In this document: positions 24,314 to 33,056 of the stretch, in pieces | How the letters are laid out: each line of letters starts with the position of its first letter | How positions within the stretch are numbered: position 1 is the stretch's first letter | DNA from: Chitinophagaceae bacterium UBA4407 | GTDB lineage: Bacteria; Bacteroidota; Bacteroidia; Chitinophagales; Chitinophagaceae | Length of the DNA stretch: 64,000 nucleotides | NCBI GenBank assembly: GCA_002390845.1 | Contig: DGQT01000042.1 | Coordinates: 1 to 64,000 of the forward strand | Direction: 5' to 3' | Position numbers and translations under genes: made by a program | The notes under the pieces: generated by a model | Databases searched by the model: none | What the model was told of the DNA's origin: nothing | The model's input: the letters and a program-made list of their open reading frames with translations, nothing else

Positions 24314-25900
24314 TTATTTACGCTTCATTGCATCTGCAATTGCTTTCTCTGCAAGCGGTTCCATTATTTTATATCCTGCAAGATTGGGATGTACTCCATC
24401 GCCGGATAAACTTGCCGGTAAGCCATCGCGTTCATCTTTCATTGCGGTGAAATAATCAAGATATACCACATTGTTTTTTGCAGCGTATTCCTTAAGCATT
24501 GTATTTAGTTTTACCACTTTTGGTGCTGGCTGCATGCCTGGGTGCCATGGAAAATCAAATGCAGGCAAGACTGACGAAATAACCGGGTGAATTTTATTTG
24601 CTTTTGCAAGCTCAACCATAGAAACAATATTGCCGAATGTTTCTTCAGGCGTCATGGGGCCGGTGTTTTGTGCAATGTCGTTGATGCCCGCCAAAATCAC
24701 AACCACAGCGGGTTTAAGGTCAATCACATCGGGGCGGAAACGGATGAGCATCTGTGGTGTTGTTTGCCCGCTGATACCACGATCTATATAATTCTTACCA
24801 ACAAAGAATGATGAATCGGCGTTGATCCATCCGTCTGTTATGGAATTACCCATGAACACCACGCGTGGCTTGCTTGAAGTTGTTGCGGCAAGTGCTGTGT
24901 TTGCAGCCCTGTAGCGGCCAAGATTCTGCCAGTCTGAGTGAAAGCGTTTTTCATTTTCTTTTTGCATATCATCGAGCTGCCAATCGGTAAAATTTTTCTG
25001 CCAGTCGGGCTGATGCAACATTTTTAAATAACCATTCAGTCTTAGCCAGTCGCCAAAACGGTCGATCCAGGTATCTGAAGGAAGATGCTGAACATCCATG
25101 CCAAATCCGTGGTTGCCGGTTGAGTATATATGCAGCTCGGCAGAATGATTGGCAGCCATCCATTTACTGTAAAGGTTTACACTATGTGGTGCAAGTTTAA
25201 AACCATCATTGGTAGCTGCAACAACAAACATAGGTGGCGCATCAGCAGGAATATTTGTAATCAGTGAATCGGGGAAATAAGCATAAATGGGCGCAATAAA
25301 GTTGGGCTTGTTTTCGGGCGTATAATTAAATGCACTGAACATGGTAAGCGTGCCACCTGCCGAAAAACCAATAATGCCGATTTTGTTTTTATCAAGCCCA
25401 TATTCATCTGCATGTGCACGTACATAAGCAATGGCATTTTTGCTGTCGGCAATTTCCAGGGGTATTACGGCTTTGGTTTCATCATCATTTTGTTTGCTTC
25501 CCAATTTGCCCATCCACTCTGCAACAGGATCGGTAGTTGAACTGTGCGCCACCCTGTATTTCAGCACAAAACAGGTAACTCCTTTTTTTACCAGCCATTT
25601 TGCTACATCGTAGCCTTCGCTGTTAATAGAAAGAGCGTGAAAGCCACCACCGGGGCAAATTACAACCGCTGTACCGGTTGATAGCATTGAATCTGGCGCA
25701 AAAACGGTAAGCGTTGGTTTTGAAACATTGTACACCACATCGGTTTTCCATGCGTTGTTTGTGTTTGTTGCTTCATCCCAGGTCCAGCTTTCCGAGCCCG
25801 GGGCAGCTCCATTATACAGTTGAATTACTTTTTGCTGTGCTTGTAAAAACGTAACTAAAGGCATCGATAAAAGAAGCAGTGCAACTATTTTTTTCGTCAT
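24314..25900 (-). CDS. Exported esterase fused to an SGNH/GDSL hydrolase
   Basis: The 528-residue protein has a signal peptide (to about residue 22) and two hydrolase domains. The first (about 25-300) is an alpha/beta hydrolase of the acetyl-xylan-esterase-like group: oxyanion strand CPGGGFH 82-88, nucleophile Ser180 in GFSAGG, acid D232 and H264 in GNHGFG. The second (about 345-528) is SGNH: Ser353 in GNSITDGW, GIND at 405-408 and DGVHPN at 501-506. Both active sites look intact. Such enzymes remove acetyl or similar esters from plant polysaccharides outside the cytoplasm. The next esterase gene lies 49 bases upstream, forming a two-gene operon. Confidence 0.9.
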   Translation of the reverse strand: MTKKIVALLLLSMPLVTFLQAQQKVIQLYNGAAPGSESWTWDEATNTNNAWKTDVVYNVSKPTLTVFAPDSMLSTGTAVVICPGGGFHALSINSEGYDVAKWLVKKGVTCFVLKYRVAHSSTTDPVAEWMGKLGSKQNDDETKAVIPLEIADSKNAIAYVRAHADEYGLDKNKIGIIGFSAGGTLTMFSAFNYTPENKPNFIAPIYAYFPDSLITNIPADAPPMFVVAATNDGFKLAPHSVNLYSKWMAANHSAELHIYSTGNHGFGMDVQHLPSDTWIDRFGDWLRLNGYLKMLHQPDWQKNFTDWQLDDMQKENEKRFHSDWQNLGRYRAANTALAATTSSKPRVVFMGNSITDGWINADSSFFVGKNYIDRGISGQTTPQMLIRFRPDVIDLKPAVVVILAGINDIAQNTGPMTPEETFGNIVSMVELAKANKIHPVISSVLPAFDFPWHPGMQPAPKVVKLNTMLKEYAAKNNVVYLDYFTAMKDERDGLPASLSGDGVHPNLAGYKIMEPLAEKAIADAMKRK

Positions 25901-25949
25901 GATGATTGATATTTAAAAAATTAAACTTTGTGTTTCGGATACTGTAATG

Positions 25950-26726
25950 CTATTTTTTGTGAGAAAACATCCAGCTTAAATATGTGGGTTCTGCAAAGGC
26001 GTTATCCCAACTGTTATGGTTAACACCGGGGTATTCACTGTATTTTACACGCACATGCAACGATTCTAATGTGCGCACCATCGCCCTTGAGTTCTCAACA
26101 TTTACAACGGCATCTGCATCGCCATGAAAGATCCAGAAGGGAATTTTCTTAACACGCCTGTTGTAGTGAACAGTATCGCCGCCGCCGCATATTGGCATAG
26201 CAACTGCAAAAAGTTTTGGATACCTGTAAACTGCTTCAAATGTACCAAAGCCGCCCATAGACAATCCTGAAATATATATCCTTGATTTATCAACGCTTTC
26301 TGTTGAAGCAATATGTTGGGTTAAATCTATTACCGCTTTCATGGCCCAGGTTTGCGGCATTGTATAGTCAAATGAAAATGATAAAGGCGTTTTAGTGCGG
26401 TCAACTTTTACAGAACCCCAGCTACTATCTGTTGGGCATTGCGGGAATAAAACAAAACAGGGAAATTTTTCGCGGTTACTGTCTGCCAAAAAAAGCTTTC
26501 CTCCATGGGTTAATTGAATCTCATTATCGCTGCCTCGTTCGCCAGACCCATGCAGGAATAAAACCAGCGGATACTTTTTTGATTTATCATAATTTTCCGG
26601 GTATAAAATTCTGTACAGAAGCATTTTTCCGGATTCATTATACTCCTGTTTTTTAAAAAGGCTAAAATCCTGTGCAGATGTTACAAAGCAAAACAGCAGC
26701 GCACAGGCTGTGAATATTTTTCTCAT
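25950..26726 (-). CDS. Exported alpha/beta-hydrolase esterase (prolyl-oligopeptidase/CE1-like)
   Basis: The 258-residue protein has a signal peptide (MRKIFTACALLFCFVTSAQ) and a single hydrolase domain. It has the oxyanion segment FLHGSGERG 57-65, nucleophile Ser156 in GLSMGG, an acid in HGDADAVV and His237 in GVNHNSW. Proteins of this type are often annotated as phospholipase/carboxylesterase or feruloyl-esterase-like. It is the first gene of the two-gene esterase run. The substrate cannot be fixed from sequence alone. Confidence 0.88.
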   Translation of the reverse strand: MRKIFTACALLFCFVTSAQDFSLFKKQEYNESGKMLLYRILYPENYDKSKKYPLVLFLHGSGERGSDNEIQLTHGGKLFLADSNREKFPCFVLFPQCPTDSSWGSVKVDRTKTPLSFSFDYTMPQTWAMKAVIDLTQHIASTESVDKSRIYISGLSMGGFGTFEAVYRYPKLFAVAMPICGGGDTVHYNRRVKKIPFWIFHGDADAVVNVENSRAMVRTLESLHVRVKYSEYPGVNHNSWDNAFAEPTYLSWMFSHKK

Positions 26727-27195
26727 AATGGCCGTTATTAATTTATTTTGACCAAGCTACTGAATAATTATTAAACATTCGTTGCGTCGCACTCTTGTAC
26801 GTTCTGATTATTTATTGAGCTTTTACCGGTGCGTAGATTGCAGGGCTTTGTAAATACAACTTGCCTGGGCGGATGCGCGAAAGTTTTGTTGCGAACTTTC
26901 GCATATTTTTGAGTTAGCGGCAACTTTTGACGAGCAGTTTCACCCTTGTTCAGCGACAGACAAAACGCATTTTAAATATCTTATAAGACTTGAGCCAAAG
27001 CCCAAATCAGCTTGATGTTTTCCAGTTTGGCTTTTGTTGGTTTTTTGTTCTTTGGTTTTTCAATTTAACTTTAGCAACTTGGTGGACTTTTGCTAAAGTC
27101 TAAAAGCAGGACACAGTAAAACTGGTTGGACAATCACTAACAGCAGACAAAAAACAACTCATCAAAACCTACTACAACGAACAAATTCAATAAAT

Positions 27196-27521
27196 ATGTG
27201 GTTAAAAATTATCGCAGGAATTATTTTGACACTTGTTGGATTATTCGTTTATGGATATTTAAGACAGAAATATATTCAATCAAAACAAAAGGCCGATTTT
27301 TAAAAATATTCGGAGGTTGGAAAAATTCTTTACCGACTCTAGAGTTTGGTTCAAGTTATGGTTGGGGAACTTTTAAAGTGACATTTCAAAACAAAAATGA
27401 TTTAGACTTTGCAACAAAAAATAAACTGACTGAAGACTTTAAAAATTGTATCAAAAAATATTATAGTTCAAAGTTTGACGCTGACATTGCAGTTTATTTT
27501 ACGCATAGCGAAACTGAATGA
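27196..27521 (+). pseudogene. Frame-split small membrane-anchored protein
   Basis: The ATG at 27196 opens 35 codons, MWLKIIAGIILTLVGLFVYG and a basic tail ending KQKADF, then a stop at a T5/A5 tract. A second frame overlaps and continues with a soluble domain (LKIFGGWKNSLPTLEFGSSY...FKVTFQNKNDLDFATKNKL) to 27521. Read together, with a frame change near 27300, they make one membrane-anchored protein of about 110 residues. This may be a true frameshift, a sequencing error or slippage. The flanks GTTAGCGGCAACTTT and GCTGCTGCCAACACGGG resemble cassette boundaries. The family is not recognised. Confidence 0.5.
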
Positions 27522-27659
27522 CTAAGTGCAATAAAGCTGCTGCCAACACGGGTATTTTTCGCCGCTGTTTACGTCCTCGTCGACAGCCTTCGCTTCAATC
27601 TTCGCTGCGGTAAAAGCTCATTCATAATCCAACCGTACAAGTGTGCGACGCAAGAATAT

Positions 27660-27738
27660 TGATTTGATGATTTGATGATTGGCTAATTTGATTATGTATT
27701 TCATAGGCACATCATCAAATTGCCATATCACCAAATTA
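27660..27738. repeat. AT-rich palindrome, copy 4
   Basis: GATTTGATGATTTGATGATT and CATCAAATTGCCATATCACC arms. As in copy 1, it lies between core and outer edge of a right-hand half-element. Confidence 0.7.
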
Positions 27739-27769
27739 ATCCCTTTGCCCGGAAAAAAAATTCCTGTTA

Positions 27770-27800
27770 TTTTAAAGTAAAACGTAATGCATCTTCGTCA
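27770..27800 (+). promoter_or_regulatory. Possible ECF-sigma promoter of the phosphoesterase gene
   Basis: TTTTAAAGTAA, 14 bases, then TCGTCA. It closely resembles the two promoters near the ECF sigma gene, with one base more spacing. It starts 80 bases before the phosphoesterase gene. Confidence 0.4.
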
Positions 27801-27849
27801 ACACATAGTTGATTCTCTTTTTATTTACAGTACTTTGTAAAAAAATTTT

Positions 27850-29094
27850 ATGCGCAACTGGACTGGCTGGTGGGTTATTGTAATTGTAATGCTGTTGATA
27901 GACCTGTATGTTTTTACGGCAGTAAGAACCGTATCGCAAAACAGCAGCGACAGGATGAAGTGGACCATTTATTCTATTTACTGGTTTATTTCTGCGGCGG
28001 GCATTATTACCATTATACTCTTTCCTTTTGTACAGTTTTTTCAAACCAATATCGTTTTCAGGAACTATGTTTTTGCCATTCTTGTGGGTTTGTTTTTTGC
28101 CAAGATCATTGGCAGTGTTTTTTTCCTTGTTGATGATTTGCGCCGCGGTGGCATGTGGCTAATGGCAAAATTGTTTCCTGCAACAGGCGCTAACTTTGCG
28201 CAACAGGCAGCAATTACCCGTTCTACTTTTATAAGCTGGCTGGGTATAGCTTTTGGGGGCGGTTTATTTGCCACATTATTATATGGTTTTAGCAACAAAT
28301 ACAATTACCAGCTTAAGAAAATAAAACTGGCATTCAATAACCTGCCCTCGAATTTTAAAGGTTTAAAAATTGTTCATATCAGCGATATACACAGCGGCAG
28401 TTTTAACGATAAAGCAGCGGTACTGCGCGGCGTTGAAATGGTAGTGAGTGCAAAGCCCGATCTTGTTTTATTTACCGGCGACCTGGTTAACGATAAGGCT
28501 GATGAAATGCACAATTACATGGATGTATTTAATAAGATTAATGCACCGATGGGTGTGTACAGTACGCTGGGCAATCACGATTACGGCGATTACACTAGCT
28601 GGCCGACACCCGAAGCAAAAAAAGAAAACCTGGAGCGGTTGAAAAATGTGCATGCACAGCTTGGCTGGCGTTTACTGATGAACGAACATGTGGTACTTGA
28701 AAAAGACAGCCACCAGATTGCATTGCTGGGCATAGAGAACTGGAGCGCATTTGGCAACTTTCCGAAATATGGCAAAATGAGTGAAGCTTACCCCGGAAGC
28801 GAAAAATATCCTTTCAAAATTCTGATGAGCCACGACCCCAGCCATTGGGATGCAGAAGTAAGAACCAAATATCCCGACATAGATATTATGCTCAGCGGCC
28901 ACACACACGGCATGCAGTTTGGCTTGGAAAATCCTTATTTTAAATGGAGCCCGGTACAATGGTTTTACAAAGAATGGGCAGGCCTTTACGAAGAAGGCAA
29001 ACAAAAATTATACGTGAACCGCGGCTATGGTTTTATTGGCTACCCCGGCAGGGTGGGCATACTCCCTGAAATTACTTTAATAGAACTTGCATAA
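27850..29094 (+). CDS. Membrane-anchored metallophosphoesterase (YkuE-like)
   Basis: The 414-residue protein has four N-terminal hydrophobic segments (about 7-25, 40-65, 75-100 and 126-145). A calcineurin-like domain follows with all metal motifs: D179 and H181 in HISDIHSG, D in LFTGDLVN, GNHDY at 241-245, H in LMSHDPS and SGHTHG at 349-354. The related Bacillus YkuE and E. coli homologues act on phosphorylated lipids or UDP-sugar lipids; the substrate here is unknown. A possible ECF-type promoter upstream suggests envelope-stress control. Confidence 0.9.
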   Translation: MRNWTGWWVIVIVMLLIDLYVFTAVRTVSQNSSDRMKWTIYSIYWFISAAGIITIILFPFVQFFQTNIVFRNYVFAILVGLFFAKIIGSVFFLVDDLRRGGMWLMAKLFPATGANFAQQAAITRSTFISWLGIAFGGGLFATLLYGFSNKYNYQLKKIKLAFNNLPSNFKGLKIVHISDIHSGSFNDKAAVLRGVEMVVSAKPDLVLFTGDLVNDKADEMHNYMDVFNKINAPMGVYSTLGNHDYGDYTSWPTPEAKKENLERLKNVHAQLGWRLLMNEHVVLEKDSHQIALLGIENWSAFGNFPKYGKMSEAYPGSEKYPFKILMSHDPSHWDAEVRTKYPDIDIMLSGHTHGMQFGLENPYFKWSPVQWFYKEWAGLYEEGKQKLYVNRGYGFIGYPGRVGILPEITLIELA

Positions 29095-29107
29095 GTTCTG
29101 AAAATAC

Positions 29108-29525
29108 AATTAGATTTTTTTTTGCACTAAGCTGTACAGCTACTATTTAGCTTCTGTTGTGTCACTCACTTGTGCTATGTATCAATATGCAGCACTGTGC
29201 AGCAGTGTTATCCATGCTTCTAAATTTGAATAAGTTTTAGTACGTACAATCTCCATGAACCATAGGTACACACAGGCACATGAAGAATTTTTAACCACAG
29301 AGTTACACAGAGAAACTCCGTGTAACTCTGTGTAACTCTGTGATTCTTTCTCTGTGCAACTCTGTGGTTAAATGCCCAATAAAATTACCTTCAGCCCAAG
29401 TGTGCGATCCTTCGGCTCAGCTCAGGATAAACTGCCACGCATTGATGCTATGAAAAAGGGACTTTGAAACGAGCGTGGCAAGAAAAGCTCAATAGTAGTA
29501 ATACTGCCGGTACAAAAATGTATTT
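29108..29525. repeat. Composite of dispersed half-elements and an ACCACAGAGTT repeat
   Basis: The region has a TTTTTTTTTTGCACTAAGCT edge, variant core TTGTGTCACTC at 29157-29167 and a damaged copy AAGTGTGCGATCC near 29399. A reversed variant core CGAGCGTGGCAA is at 29470-29481 with its AAAAGCTC...CTGCCGGTACAAAAA edge. It fills nearly all of the 475-base gap between two convergent genes. At least three core-like sites are nested here. Confidence 0.75.
29291..29371. repeat. Inverted word repeat, TTAACCACAGAGTT type
   Basis: TTAACCACAGAGTT at the left and its exact complement AACTCTGTGGTTAA at the right, with TGTAACTCTG direct repeats between. Similar intergenic palindromes are known in several bacterial phyla. 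It lies inside the composite element. Confidence 0.75.
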
Positions 29526-29569
29526 GTAAATTATGTGCCGCGTTATCAACAAGATGAAAATGTAGTATG

Positions 29570-30589
29570 CTAAAATTTAGGACAAGGAATACCTTTGCTA
29601 CCCGGAGGTTTTGCTATATAAATCAGCGATATCTCTACTCCGCCACGGCTTTGAGAGGCTGTTTTTAAATCAGAAGTATTAATATCGTATGTCATACCGA
29701 AACGAAGATTGTTGAATTCGAGCCCTACATAGGGAATCAGTGCATCGCCAAGGCGCACCCAAGATCCGGCATAAAAACTAACCGGATTTTCTGAAGTTTC
29801 GGCACTGGTAGCCGCAAACTGAAGTGCAGCGCCAATCAATGTTTCATGAGCTTTTGCCTGCGTGCTGTATAAAGCGCTTATGTGCAAAGTGGTCATGTCG
29901 CCTGTAGCGAAGTACCCGCCTGCATGAAAAGTAGCACGAGGGTTAACCAGGTAAAAAGCTCCGGAATTAAAATTTTGCCTTGGCCTGTTGATATGGTACA
30001 GGCTAACACCTGCATACAAATTATTTTTATCAGATGAACTGGTAGTGTAAAGCAGACCTGCGTTTAAATCGAAATAACTTGTTTTTAAAGTGGTGTTGCC
30101 AAAGGTCTCACTGGTAACACCTGTAAAACCCAGGGGTGTAAGCTGGTCCTCGAACTTCAGGTTCGAAGGGTTTATAAGCATATTGCTGTAAGTGCCCTGC
30201 AAACCCACGCCAATCTGTTTATAACCATCTTCATCCAGGCCTTTATGAAATGCTGTTGAGAGCGAAACGTAATTAAAAGAAACAGCACCATCGGCGCTTT
30301 TATCGGTGTAGCCCATTAATCCTGCACCCCAGGTATCTCTGAAATCGATTAGTTTCTTCATTAACGGAAAATCAACAGAAACTGTTCCCGTTTGATAAGC
30401 CCTGTTAATAGTAGGCCACTGATTTCTGTAATTGCCTGCAATACGCATGGTACCATCGAACTTGCCGGTAAAAGCAGGATTGAGTGTAAGGGGAGAAGAA
30501 AAGAATTGTGAAAAATGCGGATCCTGTGCCTGCACTGCCTTTGTTGCACCCATCACAAAAAAAACGAATAAAAATATGTTTCTCATCAA
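29570..30589 (-). CDS. T9SS PorP/SprF-family outer-membrane protein
   Basis: The 339-residue protein has a signal peptide (MMRNIFLFVFFVMGATKAVQAQ) and the family's opening motif QDPHFSQFFSSPLTLNPAFTG, followed by RIAGNYRNQWP and a barrel rich in aromatic and Gly residues. Members sit in the outer membrane and attach type IX secretion cargo or gliding adhesins to the cell surface. SprF-like members are often encoded next to a giant adhesin, but no such gene adjoins this one. The PPC-repeat protein at the left edge is a possible but distant client. Confidence 0.92.
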   Translation of the reverse strand: MMRNIFLFVFFVMGATKAVQAQDPHFSQFFSSPLTLNPAFTGKFDGTMRIAGNYRNQWPTINRAYQTGTVSVDFPLMKKLIDFRDTWGAGLMGYTDKSADGAVSFNYVSLSTAFHKGLDEDGYKQIGVGLQGTYSNMLINPSNLKFEDQLTPLGFTGVTSETFGNTTLKTSYFDLNAGLLYTTSSSDKNNLYAGVSLYHINRPRQNFNSGAFYLVNPRATFHAGGYFATGDMTTLHISALYSTQAKAHETLIGAALQFAATSAETSENPVSFYAGSWVRLGDALIPYVGLEFNNLRFGMTYDINTSDLKTASQSRGGVEISLIYIAKPPGSKGIPCPKF

Positions 30590-30658
30590 CAGTTTTTTCA
30601 GGTTATAAATGTAACGAATAATAGTTTAGTTTATTTTCCGTCTGTAACTATTATTGGT

Positions 30659-31312
30659 TTACAACTGTGTTTTGCTGCCAAATGCCAGGTCTCCGGCATC
30701 ACCCAATCCCGGAACAATATAGCCTTTTGCGGTAAGTTCTTCATCAATATCGCCACACCAGATATTTACAGTATCGCCAGCTTCGCGGTAAATATATTCT
30801 ATGCCAATTGAACTGGCAATAGCACATACTATGTGTATTTGTGCCGGAATGCCCTCGTCTTTTATTGCAGCAATTGTTTTTACAAGTGATGCGCCGGTAG
30901 CCAGCATAGGGTCGCTGATGATGAGGATCCTGTTTTCTATTGATGGACAGCTTAAGTACTCGAGTTCGATATTAAAAGTCCCATCGCGGTGGTGTTTGCG
31001 ATAGGCTGATATAAATGCGTTATCAGCTTTATCAAAAAAATTCAGCAGGCCATTGTGCATGGGCAAACCTGCACGCAAAATAGTAGCGAGCACAGGTTGC
31101 TGCTCAAGTACTTTACTGGTATGTATTCCCAAAGGGGTTTGTACTTCTTTTTCTACCCAGGGTAAGCCTTTGCTAATTTCATAACCAATTGCCTCGGCAA
31201 TGCGTTCAAGGTTGCGGCGAAAGCGCATGCGATCTGTTTGCAGATCCGCATCGCGTAGTTCACTGATCCAGTTACTAACAAGGCTGTGTTGTTCACTAAG
31301 ATTAATAACCAT
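30659..31312 (-). CDS. upp: Uracil phosphoribosyltransferase
   Basis: This enzyme makes UMP from uracil and PRPP in pyrimidine salvage. The 217-residue protein has the PRPP-binding loop ISDPMLATGASL in the middle and the uracil-binding C-terminal segment YIVPGLGDAGDLAFGS, with normal length for the family. It is cytoplasmic. It lies 69 bases upstream of the PorP/SprF gene on the same strand, but the functions are unrelated. Confidence 0.96.
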   Translation of the reverse strand: MVINLSEQHSLVSNWISELRDADLQTDRMRFRRNLERIAEAIGYEISKGLPWVEKEVQTPLGIHTSKVLEQQPVLATILRAGLPMHNGLLNFFDKADNAFISAYRKHHRDGTFNIELEYLSCPSIENRILIISDPMLATGASLVKTIAAIKDEGIPAQIHIVCAIASSIGIEYIYREAGDTVNIWCGDIDEELTAKGYIVPGLGDAGDLAFGSKTQL

Positions 31313-31384
31313 GCTGCTAAGATAAGGTGTAAGATAATTTTATAGTCTATATATTTTTTTGAGGTTTTAAACCCTGATAGAATT

Positions 31385-31450
31385 ATTAATTGACCGGGCT
31401 TAAGAATATGTATTTAGCTTTACTTGCGTCGCACACTTTTACTCTAATAA
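31385..31450 (+). repeat. Dispersed half-element (GCGTCGC core)
   Basis: Outer edge ATTGACCGGGCTTAAG, then core TTGCGTCGCA at 31424-31433 and CACTTTTACTC. It lies between upp and the tRNA-Thr gene. Confidence 0.75.
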
Positions 31451-31527
31451 TGCTGTTCAACATTCAACAGCCCCGACCTCTAGCAAGGCAGAACCTCAAA
31501 TTTTTTTAATGCAGCAGTCATTTTAAG

Positions 31528-31600
31528 AGCCAACTATCAGAATCGAACTGACGACCCGTACATTACGAATGTACTGCTCTGCCATCTGAGCTAAGTTGGC
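31528..31600 (-). tRNA. tRNA-Thr (anticodon CGT)
   Basis: A 73-base cloverleaf. The acceptor GCCAACT pairs with AGTTGGC, the D stem is GCTC/GAGC, and the anticodon stem GTACA/TGTAC has loop TTCGTAA (anticodon CGT, reads ACG). The T arm is GTCAG-TTCGATT-CTGAT. CCA is not encoded. I see no integration-site duplication around it. Confidence 0.95.
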
Positions 31601-31669
31601 TTATGCTTTTCAAAATTATTATCGCATGAATTTACGAAAGATTTTAAAATGCAACGCTTCCCAAAACGT

Positions 31670-31702
31670 AAGAGCCGCACCGGTTTCCTGGTGCGGCTCT
31701 TA
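31670..31702. terminator. Strong hairpin terminator
   Basis: AAGAGCCGCACC and GGTGCGGCTCTT form a 12-bp stem with a short loop. It lies just past the 3' end of the minus-strand lipoprotein gene. Confidence 0.8.
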
Positions 31703-31719
31703 ATATTCATGATCGTTAT

Positions 31720-32622
31720 TTATAAACTTAAAGGCCAGAATAATATGGGGAGCGTAACCTGCTGCGGTGTGCCTCCGTTAATTGAAAGCGTAGCAAGGTT
31801 ATCGCATGAGCCCTCACCATAATCAAGATACTCGGTAAACGCAGCATCCCCTCCTGTAAGCAAGGTAATGTTGATCTTTATGCCGCCTTGAGTTCTGTAA
31901 TTGCAGGCTACAGGTTTTATTACATGATGTGCATCATCCACATCTGCAGTCCAAGTGAAAATTGTTGCTCCATCTAAAGTTTCGGTGCCTTCAGCGTGGC
32001 CTGTAATTTCATACACATCATCGCTTCTCGTTAAAGTATTGGCGCCTTCTGTTTGGGTAAATACGTGTGTTCCGCTAATGATGTTCTTATCGCCGTTTGG
32101 CGAGAAAATTGATTTTTCACTTTCGAACCTTAAAACTTTAGGACCGGGATCGCTTCCGGCAACAAGAAATTCTTTTACAACACCGGTAATGTTTATTGTA
32201 TCAAGGTAATAGTTCTCGAAAGTAACTTCAGAAATTTCTGTGCCTGCCGGTGCGGTTTTAGGGTCAACAAGAACTGTTACAATTTTTTTGCCTTTTCTTG
32301 TATGGCCATCTGCACCTGTGCAGCCTGTACCAAAATCGATGACTTTCTGATGTGGATATAAAGTTCTCGAAGGCGTAAAAGTAATTATGGCGCAGTGCGA
32401 TATTGAATCAGCAGATTCTCCTGCAGCCATCACATCATTCAGCGTTTCATTATCTGTAACACTGGCCGAATAGATCATGTTCGTTGCGGCCATCAACTGT
32501 GCCTGTTGCGGTGTTGTGGCAGGCTGACCCGTTGGTGCATTCGACTTTTGGCAGGATTGTAAAACACAAATTGCAAGGGCAATAACAGGCAACATCCTGT
32601 AAGAAAAAACATAATTTTTCAT
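31720..32622 (-). CDS. Lipoprotein of unknown function
   Basis: The 300-residue protein has a lipoprotein signal with lipobox LQSC, Cys24. A Ser/Thr/Gln-rich linker precedes a domain of alternating beta segments, for example CAIITFTPSRTLYPHQKVIDFGTGC with conserved-looking Cys, and VACNYRTQGGIKINI. Four Cys in the mature part could form disulfides. I do not recognise a named family. It is probably anchored at the outer membrane. It is a single-gene unit with its own terminator. Confidence 0.75.
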   Translation of the reverse strand: MKNYVFSYRMLPVIALAICVLQSCQKSNAPTGQPATTPQQAQLMAATNMIYSASVTDNETLNDVMAAGESADSISHCAIITFTPSRTLYPHQKVIDFGTGCTGADGHTRKGKKIVTVLVDPKTAPAGTEISEVTFENYYLDTINITGVVKEFLVAGSDPGPKVLRFESEKSIFSPNGDKNIISGTHVFTQTEGANTLTRSDDVYEITGHAEGTETLDGATIFTWTADVDDAHHVIKPVACNYRTQGGIKINITLLTGGDAAFTEYLDYGEGSCDNLATLSINGGTPQQVTLPILFWPLSL

Positions 32623-32997
32623 GGTTATAATTTTTGAAATTAAAAAATGATTCTGTTATGAAATACAGGCAATACCTTAAACGGGTTGCTTTAAATATTT
32701 CAGCAGGCTGAGTTAAAATTAAACGGCAGGAGAGAAAACAAACTTTTAGAATTACTTCATTATGTGTGATTAGGTATTGGACGAAACTGATTTTATATTG
32801 TTATCAGTTAGCAATTAACATGCTATAAAATCAAATTCGTTATAACAACGCATACGACAGGTGAAAAATTATAAGGTTTAACGGCGACCCGAATTTTAAA
32901 CATCGGCATTTTCATTTTAACAAAAAGAGTTAACCATTAAACAAGGTGGTTTATATAAGTTAAGTTAGCCTGTAAACCAAAGCTCAACAGCATTGTT

Positions 32998-33056
32998 GCA
33001 GATGCAGTGAGTGACACAAGGAACGGTGAATAAATATTCAAAAGCTGAAAAAAATT
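32998..33056 (-). repeat. Dispersed half-element, TTGTGTCACTC variant
   Basis: GAGTGACACAA at 33009-33019 with outer edge AAAGCTGAAAAAAATT. It faces away from the next half-element. Confidence 0.6.

Larger units (their letters stand above)
26740..27762. repeat. Two-ended dispersed element enclosing a cassette-like gene remnant
   Basis: Left half: TTTTGACCAAGCT edge and core TTGCGTCGCA at 26782-26791, then CTCTTGTACGTTCTG. Right half: ACCGTACAAG, core TGCGACGCAA at 27644-27653, AT-rich palindrome and outer edge TTGCCCGGAAAAAAAA. Roughly 850 bases lie between the cores, far more than in other copies, including a split reading frame. Confidence 0.8.

Noticed and set aside
31528..31600. tRNA-Thr as an integration site for a genomic island
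   Set aside because: No integrase gene or duplicated tRNA 3' end was seen on either side; the xerD at 46503 looks like the housekeeping gene.
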